Origin: an uncultured Rubritalea sp.
GTDB taxonomy: Bacteria > Verrucomicrobiota > Verrucomicrobiia > Verrucomicrobiales > Akkermansiaceae
Assembly (NCBI GenBank): GCA_937923145.1
Contig: CALAJT010000029.1
Span: 1-49,956, forward strand
Length of the DNA stretch: 49,956 nt
Reading direction: 5' to 3'
The position numbers and the translations under genes were made by a program. The notes under the pieces were generated by a model that did no database searches, was not told the DNA's origin, and saw only the letters and a program-made list of their open reading frames with translations. Positions 16,878-26,115 of this stretch are shown here, piece after piece (within the stretch, counting starts at the first letter, position 1; every line of letters starts with the position of its first letter).

Positions 16878-17672
16878 CTATTCAAAGAAACGGTGTAGTG
16901 CTTCTATCACACCTTTACTAGCGGGTAGCTTACAGACATAGCCACCATTTGCGATGACGTGTTGCTTTACATCAATATCTGCATTTGCAGGACAAGCGAT
17001 CATATCTGCGACTTTTCGGTCTAACATATCCAGATCATTGTGCCCGTCTCCGATGGCAAACACATCGTCTTTCTCTACGCCACATCGTCTCGCTATTTCA
17101 GCTAATGATGAGCCTTTGTGATAATCTTTATGGCTTATGCGCATGTAAATTGTATTACGTAAATATCCCATCACAGTCGATTTTTCACAGTGAGGATCTA
17201 CCACTGTTAGAATCTCTGCCATTTCTTCGATCGAAGTAGCTATTACCCCAGCAGGGTCACCTTCCTCACTTATCCATTGAGCCTTGGTATTATTTTCTAC
17301 GTAAGCCTGAATCTCTTTAATAGCCTTCTTAGATTTACGGAACATCTTCTTATGATCTTTTTCTGAACGACCATTCCATTCTTTAACAGATACCCATCTA
17401 CCAAACTTACCGGGAGTATAAATTTCTCGCTCACGTGCGATGAGAAAATCAGGGAGGAAAGGAAATTTGCTCTCCACAAATCCAGAAGTTGTCTGCATTT
17501 GCGATCGTCCTGTGTTGATGCCCCATACCCATCCTACGTCACGTAGCAGGCGCATCATTTCAAAGAACTCAGGCTCTGTCACTGGATCGCTCTCTTGATC
17601 ATACAGTGTCCCATCGAAATCAAATGAGAGCACTCCTACTATATTTTCTGGTAATGGTAATGACTGAATCAT
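16878..17672 (-). CDS. HAD-superfamily phosphatase (Cof-type)
   Basis: A 264-aa hydrolase. Motif I is DFDGT with Asp18 and Asp20 (SFDFDGTLYD), and the final acidic motif is GDGHNDLDML at 208-217. Between them lies a Cof-type (C2) cap domain, as in sugar-phosphate phosphatases such as mannosyl-3-phosphoglycerate or sucrose phosphatases. The substrate cannot be read. It starts 1 nt after the stop of the upstream metallo-hydrolase gene, so both are in one transcript. Confidence 0.85.
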   Translation of the reverse strand: MIQSLPLPENIVGVLSFDFDGTLYDQESDPVTEPEFFEMMRLLRDVGWVWGINTGRSQMQTTSGFVESKFPFLPDFLIAREREIYTPGKFGRWVSVKEWNGRSEKDHKKMFRKSKKAIKEIQAYVENNTKAQWISEEGDPAGVIATSIEEMAEILTVVDPHCEKSTVMGYLRNTIYMRISHKDYHKGSSLAEIARRCGVEKDDVFAIGDGHNDLDMLDRKVADMIACPANADIDVKQHVIANGGYVCKLPASKGVIEALHRFFE

Positions 17673-17673
17673 A

Positions 17674-18522
17674 TTAAAATAAATCTCCTTGAATAAAATC
17701 TTCTGCTTCGAGTTTAACTACTATCTTCTCACTTCCAAATGATACCCACTCGGTAGGTTCATGCTGACTAGCGCATACTAAATCTATTTCTAACAGCTCT
17801 GCATTTTTTAGCAGAGGGTCGATCGTATTGATCACTTTATCACTCGTGTTACAATCACTGCTCAAGTGACCTAGTAAGACATAGTCTAACTTTGCACAGC
17901 CGACTTCTGCTATGAGTTCCCCTGCTTGGGTATTGGAGAGGTGCCCATGCTTAGATGATATGCGTTGTTTGGTCATCCATGGTCTCTTGGTGTCACTCTC
18001 TAACAGTTCTTCATCATAGTTTGCTTCGATGAATAAGGCATCAGCATGTTTTAGACTTTCTCTCATCACATTAGTTACACAGCCCACGTCTGTGACTAAT
18101 CCAAACCTAGCTTGCTCTGTTTCGAGCACGAATCCCACTGGCTCAGCGGCATCATGCGGTATAGAAAATGTATTCACTGAGAGATCGCCTATCTTGAACT
18201 CCTGACCTGTCTGAAACACCTTCCATTTCACGTCAGACTTGATCCCCCACTCCAGAGCTTCCTTAGTCATCGCATTTGCATAGACTGGAATATCTCTAGT
18301 CTTGAGGAGGACATTTAGTCCTCTAGCGTGGTCACTATGTTCGTGAGTGAGAAAGATACCATCTAGATCATCGGCAGCTATCCCTAACAACTCTAACCTT
18401 AGCACGAGTTGCTTGGCACTCAGTCCTGCATCGATCAGGAAAGTGCCTTCATCACAGCAAAGCACGGTGGCATTTCCGCCACTGCCACTTCCTAATACTG
18501 CCACTTGCATCGCTTTTGCCAT
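17674..18522 (-). CDS. MBL-fold metallo-hydrolase, YycJ-like
   Basis: A 282-aa metallo-beta-lactamase-fold protein. The zinc motif THEHSDHARGL (H-x-H-x-D-H) and the opening VAVLGSGSGGNATVL are typical of the YycJ/WalJ group, thought to be DNA exonucleases. Further metal ligands are in SIPHDAAEPVG, LVTDVGC and LLGHLSSDC. I chose ATG at 18522 (MAKAMQVAVLG); an upstream start at 18594 would add 24 residues with cysteines and hydrophobics that do not fit the family. A start at 18510 (MQVAVLG) is also possible. Confidence 0.88.
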   Translation of the reverse strand: MAKAMQVAVLGSGSGGNATVLCCDEGTFLIDAGLSAKQLVLRLELLGIAADDLDGIFLTHEHSDHARGLNVLLKTRDIPVYANAMTKEALEWGIKSDVKWKVFQTGQEFKIGDLSVNTFSIPHDAAEPVGFVLETEQARFGLVTDVGCVTNVMRESLKHADALFIEANYDEELLESDTKRPWMTKQRISSKHGHLSNTQAGELIAEVGCAKLDYVLLGHLSSDCNTSDKVINTIDPLLKNAELLEIDLVCASQHEPTEWVSFGSEKIVVKLEAEDFIQGDLF

Positions 18523-18655
18523 CTTCTGGCATGAACCTAAACATTCTTTTCCATCTCTCAAGCCGTTTATGAGACAGATGAAAAAAATGATCATTTTTTA
18601 CAATATTCGTAACTTTTGCCTTTCGTCTCGGCAAAAATCCCATAAAGCTATATCT

Positions 18656-19300
18656 ATGAACAATATCAGATTTCTAGTTTGCACTATATTTACGATACTC
18701 GTAGCAATACTCGTCTATTTTTATGTATCTACTGACACTAATAGCAGTCAGGCGGATGACAGGTCTATAGAGCAGCTCAATAGAGATTTAGCAGATGCAC
18801 ACCTTAATAAAGACATTAGTGAGCCAGTAGCTCTATTCACTCCAGCACCAATCGATCTCTCACCAGAGCCAGATCTTGTGAAGCAACTCAGTCTAGAAGA
18901 AGAAACTGCTCTAGCTGAAGCTGATATCAAACGTCAAGCTGATGCTCTTGAGCAAGAAACTCTGGCTGCTGAAAAAGCCAAGATCGATGCTGAAATAGCT
19001 GCAAATCAACCTGAGCCAATTAGCGATGCTCGACTCAAACTCATCCAGCAAGCTCTCGTTATGGCTACCGTAAAGCACTATGATGAGCCTAGCCGTATTA
19101 CTTTGTTAGAACTTGCGAGACCTGAGAATGTTGTTAATGGACAAATCCTTGGTATACGCAGAAATCAGTCGGGCATTATTGGTAGAGTCAAAATCGCTCG
19201 TATCCAAAATGGACAAGCATTTGCTGACCCTATCGCTGAGTCATTCTTCGGCAAGCCTGTTGAAATCCGCGAAGGTGACGAACTCATCGTCATCCCATAA
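18656..19300 (+). CDS. Membrane-anchored protein with coiled coil, unknown function
   Basis: A 214-aa protein with one N-terminal membrane segment (NIRFLVCTIFTILVAILVYF, residues 3-22). It is followed by an acidic, alanine- and glutamate-rich helical stretch (about 85-125) that is probably a coiled coil, and a small C-terminal domain (KHYDEPSRITLLELARPENV to the end). The family was not recognised. I chose ATG at 18656; the frame is open further upstream but that part overlaps the divergent metallo-hydrolase gene and has no credible start. It is followed by the HD-domain gene after 32 nt. Confidence 0.75.
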   Translation: MNNIRFLVCTIFTILVAILVYFYVSTDTNSSQADDRSIEQLNRDLADAHLNKDISEPVALFTPAPIDLSPEPDLVKQLSLEEETALAEADIKRQADALEQETLAAEKAKIDAEIAANQPEPISDARLKLIQQALVMATVKHYDEPSRITLLELARPENVVNGQILGIRRNQSGIIGRVKIARIQNGQAFADPIAESFFGKPVEIREGDELIVIP

Positions 19301-19332
19301 ATCTTTAAATCTTTGAATTGACTTAAGATCAA

Positions 19333-20451
19333 GTGGCACACCTCTCTATACAACAACTAAAGGAAACCACTGGTGCTTCTGGAAGCACAGCCATCACGGC
19401 TACAGTTGATGCGCAATTGCAGCAGTCTACGGTCAAAACTACTAAGTCTGGTAAGCCATACCTGCAAGTTTCCTTCGCAGATGCGACGGACCAGTTCTCG
19501 TTGAAAATCTGGGATAATCTCCCTCAGTTTGAGACTATAAAGCAACTTGCTACTGAATCATTCATCCGCATCGAAGGTGACTGGACTCAAAACCAATATG
19601 GGCTTGAAGCCCCTCGCTGGCAATATCGTCTGCTCAATCAAGGTGAGATCCAAGACTTTCTGTTAGGTGATAGCGAAACTAAGGAAATCCAAGCTAGAGA
19701 CTGGCAAACGATTAGTAATTACACCGCTGGAATCAAAGACCCTAGACTCAATGCCCTCTGTGTACTCTTTTTCAAAGGTTACCAAGAGCAATTTCTCCGC
19801 ACAGCGGCTGCTAGAAAAAACCATCATGCTCGTCGTGGAGGATTAGTCGAGCACGTTGCTCAGATGATGCGTAGTGCGACTGCTATTTGTAGCGTCTATA
19901 CAGATCTAAATCATGATCTACTTATCGCTGGAGTTCTCTTCCATGACTGCGGGAAGCTCTGGGAAAATACTTATCCTGAAAATGGTTTCATTCAGCCATT
20001 CGATATCGAAGGCGAAATGCTCGGACATATTCCACTCGGTCTCACGCTAGTGAATGATCTCTGGCAGGAGCTACTCCAGACTAATAAAGCTGCGAGCTGG
20101 GACGAGCTTTCTCCAAGTAATGCAGATGTCCGTATTCATCTACTCCATCTCATTGCAGCGCATCACGGCACCTACGAGTTTGGCTCTCCTACACTACCCC
20201 GCACTCCTGAAGCTCATGCCTTGCACCATGTTGATAACCTAGACGCCAAATATGAAATGCTGAAGCAGGCATACCGTAATGCACCAGAGTTAGCCCCAGG
20301 TATTCAGGAAAAGCAATTCCCTCTCCCAGCTAATCTAGTTAGACCGCTCGAAAAATTTGGCGCTGATGATGAAATTCATTCTGATATCGATCCTGCCTTA
20401 AATATCGAAAATGAACTTCAAGGGAAGCCTTTCGACGGAGAACTATTCTAA
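19333..20451 (+). CDS. OB-fold plus HD-domain nuclease, YhaM-like
   Basis: A 372-aa protein with an N-terminal OB-fold nucleic-acid-binding domain (about 20-110) and an HD domain (about 140-320). The metal-binding pattern is visible as GLVEHVAQMM, LFHDCGKLWE and IAAHHGTYEFG. This is the arrangement of YhaM, a 3-prime to 5-prime exoribonuclease. The start is GTG at 19333 (MAHLSIQQLKETTG); no ATG is available near it. The last 4 nt overlap the stop of the convergent MFS transporter gene. Confidence 0.85.
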   Translation: MAHLSIQQLKETTGASGSTAITATVDAQLQQSTVKTTKSGKPYLQVSFADATDQFSLKIWDNLPQFETIKQLATESFIRIEGDWTQNQYGLEAPRWQYRLLNQGEIQDFLLGDSETKEIQARDWQTISNYTAGIKDPRLNALCVLFFKGYQEQFLRTAAARKNHHARRGGLVEHVAQMMRSATAICSVYTDLNHDLLIAGVLFHDCGKLWENTYPENGFIQPFDIEGEMLGHIPLGLTLVNDLWQELLQTNKAASWDELSPSNADVRIHLLHLIAAHHGTYEFGSPTLPRTPEAHALHHVDNLDAKYEMLKQAYRNAPELAPGIQEKQFPLPANLVRPLEKFGADDEIHSDIDPALNIENELQGKPFDGELF

Positions 20452-21695
20452 ACGGTTTTCCAGTTCTTAACCACTTCAGGCATTAGCCATAGAGAAGAAA
20501 GTAGGATCAAGCTCGCACCGATCATTCCAATCCCAAATGGACCGATCCAAAGGATTAATGGGAATGCTATAAACGCGGTGAAAATACCGCGAACACCAGT
20601 CAGGCAGGTGTGAACACTCATGTATTCTCCCACATTTTCAGCTGGCGCAAACTTTGTGACCCAAAGGCTCCATATTATATTTCCCCCAGCCTTACCCATG
20701 CCATGCAATGCCATACCAGCGCAAAGCCAAAGGTAGCTAGGAGCAAAAAAGAATACTAGAATACCTGCTACGAAAAATAGGTTTACCAAAACCCGCAGTC
20801 TGTAGAATTCCATCTTATCGTAGATCATTCCCCAGAATACTACCGAGAGAATAAATGCCAGCATTGGCACCGTTGCCGTGATCATACTTATCTGTGCTTC
20901 ATCAAAGCCAAATCCGTAGCGTTCATTACTCACATATTCCGCGAATAATGCCATCGCTATGAGATTCCCCACACCTAACAGCATCCATGCAGAAATCAAT
21001 TTTCTGAAGGCTACGTCCGTTCGTAAATGACCAAACGCATCTAATAGTTTCAGCTTATTACTCTTTCTTAGGTAAACAGGCTTCATAGTCAGAGTGAATA
21101 CTCCTTTCAGCAAGCTACAGCCGGCGAAGATCCAGAGTAGCCCGGCATAACTTAGTGATCCATTAGTCAACATCATTCCAATAACGTATGCAAAAGCAGC
21201 TGCCGTACCCGACCGCACTACTCCCACTACTGAGAATAATTTGCCTCTGATTTCACCAGGATAGTGCCGACGATAAATCTGTGATAGCAATGGTGATGAT
21301 AAACTGTGCGAGAGTAGAGCAAGCACCATTCCTCCGACAAAATACAATTCATTACTTTGACCATCCATTCCATCTATAGCTGCCAGAGCAAAACCGACGC
21401 TAGCAAACACCCATGTAAGAGCAGCGCTTAAGTTTACGCTCCAGCCTAGCCTCCTAACCATTGCCACAGAAAACAGACTCAATAGTAATCCAATTGCTGT
21501 CCCTGCCACGAGCCAAGACTTCATGACATCCGCTAAATCTAAGTAGCGATTTGCGATCAATATAGCAAAGGTAGTCACAGAGGTTTCTACTGCTCCCATA
21601 GGCATAGCCCGGAGGAGGTCCCAGCGGAATGTCTGTCGGCACACGCCTGGAACTAGATCTTGGTCATGAGCTCTCTCTTTAACTTGCTTACTCAT
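20448..21695 (-). CDS. MFS transporter
   Basis: A 415-aa integral membrane protein with about 12 hydrophobic segments and the loop pattern of the major facilitator superfamily (for example the basic stretch RRHYPGEIRGKLF after TM4). The N-terminus is a soluble tail of about 25 residues. No substrate-specific signature is seen. Its start overlaps the stop of the heme A synthase gene by 4 nt, so the two are translated in series. The link to heme or copper handling is contextual only. Confidence 0.8.
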   Translation of the reverse strand: MSKQVKERAHDQDLVPGVCRQTFRWDLLRAMPMGAVETSVTTFAILIANRYLDLADVMKSWLVAGTAIGLLLSLFSVAMVRRLGWSVNLSAALTWVFASVGFALAAIDGMDGQSNELYFVGGMVLALLSHSLSSPLLSQIYRRHYPGEIRGKLFSVVGVVRSGTAAAFAYVIGMMLTNGSLSYAGLLWIFAGCSLLKGVFTLTMKPVYLRKSNKLKLLDAFGHLRTDVAFRKLISAWMLLGVGNLIAMALFAEYVSNERYGFGFDEAQISMITATVPMLAFILSVVFWGMIYDKMEFYRLRVLVNLFFVAGILVFFFAPSYLWLCAGMALHGMGKAGGNIIWSLWVTKFAPAENVGEYMSVHTCLTGVRGIFTAFIAFPLILWIGPFGIGMIGASLILLSSLWLMPEVVKNWKTV

Positions 21696-22702
21696 TTCTT
21701 TTTATAGAATGCAGCAAGTGACCAGCTAAACATCGCAATGATCAGAATGGACGACAGACCGATGTGAAGCACCTGGACAGTCCTTAGGACTCCTACATTG
21801 GATAAAATAAGTCCTAGGATCATCTGCGATAACACCATTGCTAGAATCACCTTCTCCTGCCATTTCACTCCACCGATACGGTAGTTTTTATTCACTATAT
21901 AAAACCAAATAGCAGCTACTAAAATAGCCCAAGAGAAGCTTCGATGAACTACGTACATCCACGAGTGCTCCAGCCTATCACTCCACTCCGAACGTGGAGC
22001 ATGGTTAAATTCTTTCTGAAGCTGGTCAGTCATTTCACGAACTTGCGAGCCCATTACACCTTCCACTATGATGAAGAAGAATAACATCAGACCAATGCGC
22101 TTCACGTAGCCTCCGCGCTTACTAAACTCTATCGAGACTCTCTGGTCTGACTTAGCTCCAGCCCAGACTAGATAGACATACACACACATCAGCAGCTTAG
22201 CTAAAAGCATGTGAATTGTGATTGTCCCGGGCAGTAGACCTGAATGTACGATCCGCATTCCCATCCATGCATTCAGCCCCACTAAAAACACTCCCATGAA
22301 TGCTCCGAAGAATAATTTAGGTCGCGAACTTCGATACTGAAAGGAAATGATCATCGCTAACAGGGAAAAGATAGCGATTGGAGTCGTGCAGAGTCGGTTG
22401 ATAAACTCTACCCAGGTATGAAAAGGATGAAACTCAGCTAGCACAGTCTCCTCTGTGATATCATCAGGGTTGCCCCCCATGCGTTTGCGCTTCTCCTTGT
22501 ATTTCTCTATCGGCAGGTCATCGACATTAATCTGGCTTACATCGGTAGGTGGGATGTATTTTCCCCAGCATTTCGGCCAGTCAGGACAGCCCATGCCTGA
22601 GCCAGTAGCCCTTACGATCGCTCCCATGAAAATTAAGAGCACCACACTCAATAGCGCTCCTAGTGCGACCTTCTGAAATTTCGTTAAATTTCTCACAGGC
22701 AC
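21692..22702 (-). CDS. ctaA: Heme A synthase, COX15/CtaA family
   Basis: A 336-aa polytopic membrane protein. The signature GSGMGCPDWPKCWG near residue 32 and the following hydrophobic segments identify COX15/CtaA. This enzyme oxidises the methyl group of heme O to make heme A for cytochrome oxidase. Conserved histidines are visible at FHTWVEFINRL, at IVHSG and TIHMLL, and at VVHRSFSW and VLHIGLS. It is divergent from the S10 peptidase gene and cotranscribed with the MFS gene. No cytochrome oxidase genes are in this window. Confidence 0.9.
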   Translation of the reverse strand: MPVRNLTKFQKVALGALLSVVLLIFMGAIVRATGSGMGCPDWPKCWGKYIPPTDVSQINVDDLPIEKYKEKRKRMGGNPDDITEETVLAEFHPFHTWVEFINRLCTTPIAIFSLLAMIISFQYRSSRPKLFFGAFMGVFLVGLNAWMGMRIVHSGLLPGTITIHMLLAKLLMCVYVYLVWAGAKSDQRVSIEFSKRGGYVKRIGLMLFFFIIVEGVMGSQVREMTDQLQKEFNHAPRSEWSDRLEHSWMYVVHRSFSWAILVAAIWFYIVNKNYRIGGVKWQEKVILAMVLSQMILGLILSNVGVLRTVQVLHIGLSSILIIAMFSWSLAAFYKKK

Positions 22703-22826
22703 CTAATACGACTCATTATCCACAGAATCAAGCCGTTTAGTCGTTTAGTTAACTTAAAACCCAACACTTTTAATCACACGTTCTTTTCTCTTTGCTGAAT
22801 TCTGAAATAGGGCTATGTCTTAACTC

Positions 22827-24341
22827 ATGAAACTCATTTATTATCCAGTGCTTAGCATAGTTAGCCTGAGCCTACTGATTACTACTGCTTCTGGACAGGA
22901 TAAAGCCAAGAAGGACTCCTCTGATAAATCTAAAAGCGAGAAGACAGAGAAGAAAAAAGATACTTCTAAATCACTAGAGGCTTCTGTAACTATTGGTGGT
23001 CAGAGTATTGATTACACCGTGAAGGCAGATGAACTTTTACTTACCAACGATAAGAAGGAAGATAAGGCTAAAATTTTCTATGTGAGCTATATAGTTAAAA
23101 GTGCAGATCCAAATAAAAAACGTCCAGTAATGTTCGCATTTAATGGTGGTCCTGGCTCTTCTGCTGTGTGGTTGCATCTCGGAGCATTGGGTCCGAAGAT
23201 CGTGCCTAGCTCACCAGATGGGACATTACCATTGAAGCCACCAGTCGTATTGATGGATAATGCTCATTCTATCTTAGACGTTGCTGATCTAGTTTTCATA
23301 GACCCTGTATCTACTGGATATTCTCGTTTAGGCAAATCTGGAAAGCATAGTGAATTTCATGGCTTAGAGGCTGATATTAGCTCTGTTGGTGATTTCATAA
23401 GACGATGGGTTACTGAGAATAAACGCTGGGATTCACCTAAGTTTCTCCTAGGTGAAAGCTATGGTGGAATTAGAGCCTCTGGTCTCTCTAGCCACATGCA
23501 GGAACGCTACGGAATGAATCTTAATGGTATTGTCCTGCTCTCAAGTCTTATCGACTACCGAACACTCCAGCCTAGCCAAGGAAACGATCTAAGTTACCAG
23601 ATCTACCTGCCTGCGCTCGCTGCTACGGCACATCATCATGGCATGATCGAAGGAGATAGAGATACCATAGTGAAAGAAGCCAATGAATATGCTAACGGTG
23701 AATATTTGATCGCACTAAATAAAGGCAATAGTCTAACAGATGCAGAGAAAAATACAGTGGCTGAAAAACTGAGTAAGTTCACTAGTCTGGATAAGCAGCT
23801 CATCCTCGACTACAACCTACGCATTCACCCATCCCCTTTTCGTGCTGAGTTATTGAAAGCCAAGGGCAAGGTCATCGGTAGATTTGATGCGCGAGTAGCC
23901 TGGGACACTAGTTCTAAGTCTAGCCGTCCCGAGTTCGACCCATCCTTCTCTGTCTGTAAAGCCCCATTTACCAATGCGATGATGAATTTTCTGAGTAATG
24001 ACCTAGGCTGGGAAGATAATCGTGTGTATGAAATTATCACTGGAAAAGTCTATCCATGGAATCTAGGTAAAGCGAACTCATACGCTAACATGTCATCACG
24101 TATAGAATCCGCCATGCAAAATAATCCTAATCTCAAAGTTATGATACAGTGCGGACACACTGATCTGGCCACACCTGCAGGTGGTATCCTACATTCTTTT
24201 GATCACATGGATTTGACTAAACCCCAGCGCAGTAATGTGAGTGTAAAATGGTATGATGCTGGACACATGTTCTACTTAAACCAACCTGATCTAGAGAAAA
24301 TGCGTAAGGATCTAGTAGAGTTTATAGACTCTGCTAAGTAG
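22827..24341 (+). CDS. Secreted serine carboxypeptidase-like protein (peptidase S10)
   Basis: A 504-aa protein with a signal peptide (about residues 1-23, ending ASGQ) and a lysine/serine-rich linker. The alpha/beta-hydrolase domain is of the S10 family. The family motif FNGGPGSSAVWLHLG and the nucleophile motif GESYGG are present; Asp lies in CGHTDLATPAGG and His in YDAGHMFYLNQ. It probably trims peptides in the periplasm or outside the cell. It is a single gene; the divergent promoter region with ctaA is 22703-22826. Confidence 0.9.
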   Translation: MKLIYYPVLSIVSLSLLITTASGQDKAKKDSSDKSKSEKTEKKKDTSKSLEASVTIGGQSIDYTVKADELLLTNDKKEDKAKIFYVSYIVKSADPNKKRPVMFAFNGGPGSSAVWLHLGALGPKIVPSSPDGTLPLKPPVVLMDNAHSILDVADLVFIDPVSTGYSRLGKSGKHSEFHGLEADISSVGDFIRRWVTENKRWDSPKFLLGESYGGIRASGLSSHMQERYGMNLNGIVLLSSLIDYRTLQPSQGNDLSYQIYLPALAATAHHHGMIEGDRDTIVKEANEYANGEYLIALNKGNSLTDAEKNTVAEKLSKFTSLDKQLILDYNLRIHPSPFRAELLKAKGKVIGRFDARVAWDTSSKSSRPEFDPSFSVCKAPFTNAMMNFLSNDLGWEDNRVYEIITGKVYPWNLGKANSYANMSSRIESAMQNNPNLKVMIQCGHTDLATPAGGILHSFDHMDLTKPQRSNVSVKWYDAGHMFYLNQPDLEKMRKDLVEFIDSAK

Positions 24342-24422
24342 ATTTAATTATTGTTAGAAAGTTACTAACTAACAAGAAAACGACTTTACGAATCAATAAT
24401 ATAGGTTTAGATTACTCAAGTT

Positions 24423-24872
24423 ATGAAACTTATACAAAAATTAGCACTACTTAGCGCTTTTGCAGTAACTCCAGCATTTGCGGAGGATGCCGCAGAGCAT
24501 CCAGGTAAAGCAGTCTATGTGACTTGCACAGCTTGTCACCAGCCTACAGGTCTAGGACTCCCTGGGATATTCCCACCATTAGCAGAATCTGAGTGGGTCA
24601 ATGGACCTGCTGAGAACCTTATCCGCATCCAGCTTCGTGGACTTATGGGTAAAATCACTGTCAAAGGAGTAGAATATAACAGCGTAATGCCACCTAACTC
24701 GGCAATGACTGATCAGCAGATTGCTGACGTTCTGAGCTATATTCGCAGCAACTTCGGCAACAAGGCTGATGCAGTAACACCAGAAATGGTGAAAGCTCTC
24801 CGTGGAGAAGTTGGCAAACCTATGCTTACAGCTGCAGATCTTATAGATCCTGCTAAGAAAGAAGACAAATAG
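24423..24872 (+). CDS. Small periplasmic mono-heme cytochrome c
   Basis: A 149-aa protein with a signal peptide (cleaved near AFAED, residue 20) and one heme-binding motif C35-T-A-C38-H39. The likely distal Met is in NSVMPPNSAM, and the C-terminal helix IADVLSYIRSNFGN is typical of class I cytochromes c. It probably carries electrons in the periplasm. It has its own strong terminator 27 nt after the stop. Confidence 0.9.
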   Translation: MKLIQKLALLSAFAVTPAFAEDAAEHPGKAVYVTCTACHQPTGLGLPGIFPPLAESEWVNGPAENLIRIQLRGLMGKITVKGVEYNSVMPPNSAMTDQQIADVLSYIRSNFGNKADAVTPEMVKALRGEVGKPMLTAADLIDPAKKEDK

Positions 24873-24898
24873 TCTTCTTTCAACTTAAGGAATCACTC

Positions 24899-24929
24899 AT
24901 ACTCTCAGCATACTGAGAGTATTTTTTTG
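24899..24929 (+). terminator. Rho-independent terminator after cytochrome c gene
   Basis: A perfect 10-bp stem, ATACTCTCAG and CTGAGAGTAT, with a 4-nt loop (CATA) is followed by a run of seven T. It is oriented with the cytochrome c gene. Confidence 0.93.
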
Positions 24930-24946
24930 CCCCAAATAAAGCTAAT

Positions 24947-26113
24947 CTATCTACATCTACTTAGCGTAGAAAGAGCATAGCCTGTTCCGTATGCTTGGTG
25001 ATAATCATAGAGAGGATAGTCCCACCATGAACCATTCTTATCTTGGTTTTGAATGATAATCTTACCAATTTTACTTTTCCATTCTACCTGCTTTTCTTCA
25101 GAGAGAAGTTTCATTCCTAGAATGGCGTAGTAGTGACCATAGTAATAAAAATATCCTGATACTGCAAAGTGAGTTTCATGTGGTATTGGTCGTTTTCTAC
25201 CAATATCTAGCCAGCCGTTGCGTTTCACTAAGCGGTCTAACCATTTAATGGTGATTTCATCAGTCACTTTTTTATCGCCGAAGATTCGGAGTGCGTAGTT
25301 ACAAGCCTGAGTTCGCCCTAGAGATCCACCAGGGCGGTTGATTGAATATCGAGGTCGATATTTATGTCCACGAGCATAGACGTAGGAAAAATCAGGAGTA
25401 CGCTGGTAGATTATGGATGCAACGGCTTGCTTGAGACGTGATGCTGGCACCTTAACATCAAGCACCTCCATGGCATCGTAAATACCGCCTAAAACAGTTG
25501 CAGTGCTGAAGCTCATAGATCCAAAGTTAGGTCTAGCCGTAATTATGCCATAGTGATAATAACCCCAACCTCCATCTAGATCTTGTATAGTCAGCAGAGC
25601 AACAACTTGGCTCTGTGCCATTTTCTTATACTTTGCTTTCTGTTCCGTAGTAATTCCTTCTCTAGAAGCTAAAGCCGCTATCGAGTGTAGAGCGTAGCTG
25701 TGACCCCATAAATTATAAGTGGTAGAGTCATCTGCACGTCTTAGCCTAGGTAAGTTTTTAATCAGCCAGGCTTCAGCTTTCGCTATCGTCTCAAGTGTTT
25801 CTTTGCGCTGATCACCCGTATCCAACAGACCTGTAAGAGCGAGGCAAGTGCTACCCATTCTAAATGCATGATGAGCACCAGGAATAGGCGCATAGATATT
25901 TAACCCCTTAGTCTTTGTTGCACTCCCCCATGAGCCATTTTTGTTCTGAGTTTTAATCAGGAAATCTACTCCTTCGACTATCGATTTATCGAGAGCCTCT
26001 GGTTTCAGTGCTATCTCATCCACTACTGCTGATGGGACAGGTCTGGTCTTTTGCGCAATCGTATTGATAGAGCATAACAAATAGAGTATTATCAGCGCTT
26101 TCATAGAGAACAA
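24947..26113 (-). CDS. Secreted squalene-cyclase/prenyltransferase-repeat protein
   Basis: A 388-aa protein with a signal peptide (about 1-20) and alpha/alpha-toroid repeats of the prenyltransferase and squalene oxidase type. The repeats read FLIKTQNKNGSWG, LTIQDLDGGWGYYHYG and IIQNQDKNGSWWDYP. The catalytic D-x-D-D motif of true cyclases is not seen, so it is probably a binding or peptidase-related toroid and not a terpene cyclase. It starts 2 nt after the stop of the adaptor gene and ends the three-gene operon. Confidence 0.8.
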   Translation of the reverse strand: MFSMKALIILYLLCSINTIAQKTRPVPSAVVDEIALKPEALDKSIVEGVDFLIKTQNKNGSWGSATKTKGLNIYAPIPGAHHAFRMGSTCLALTGLLDTGDQRKETLETIAKAEAWLIKNLPRLRRADDSTTYNLWGHSYALHSIAALASREGITTEQKAKYKKMAQSQVVALLTIQDLDGGWGYYHYGIITARPNFGSMSFSTATVLGGIYDAMEVLDVKVPASRLKQAVASIIYQRTPDFSYVYARGHKYRPRYSINRPGGSLGRTQACNYALRIFGDKKVTDEITIKWLDRLVKRNGWLDIGRKRPIPHETHFAVSGYFYYYGHYYAILGMKLLSEEKQVEWKSKIGKIIIQNQDKNGSWWDYPLYDYHQAYGTGYALSTLSRCR

Positions 26114-26115
26114 AT

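Noticed and set aside
18347-18655. Upstream extension of the frame of the membrane-anchored protein
   Set aside because: It overlaps the divergent metallo-hydrolase gene and the true N-terminal membrane segment starts at 18656.
22704-22721. Sequence like a T7 promoter (TAATACGACTCA plus TTAT)
   Set aside because: 15 of 18 bases agree but the +1 region and one core base differ; no phage polymerase is present. Probably chance in an AT-rich divergent promoter region.
24947-26113. True squalene-hopene cyclase
   Set aside because: The catalytic D-x-D-D motif was not found, the protein is about half the usual length and it has a signal peptide.
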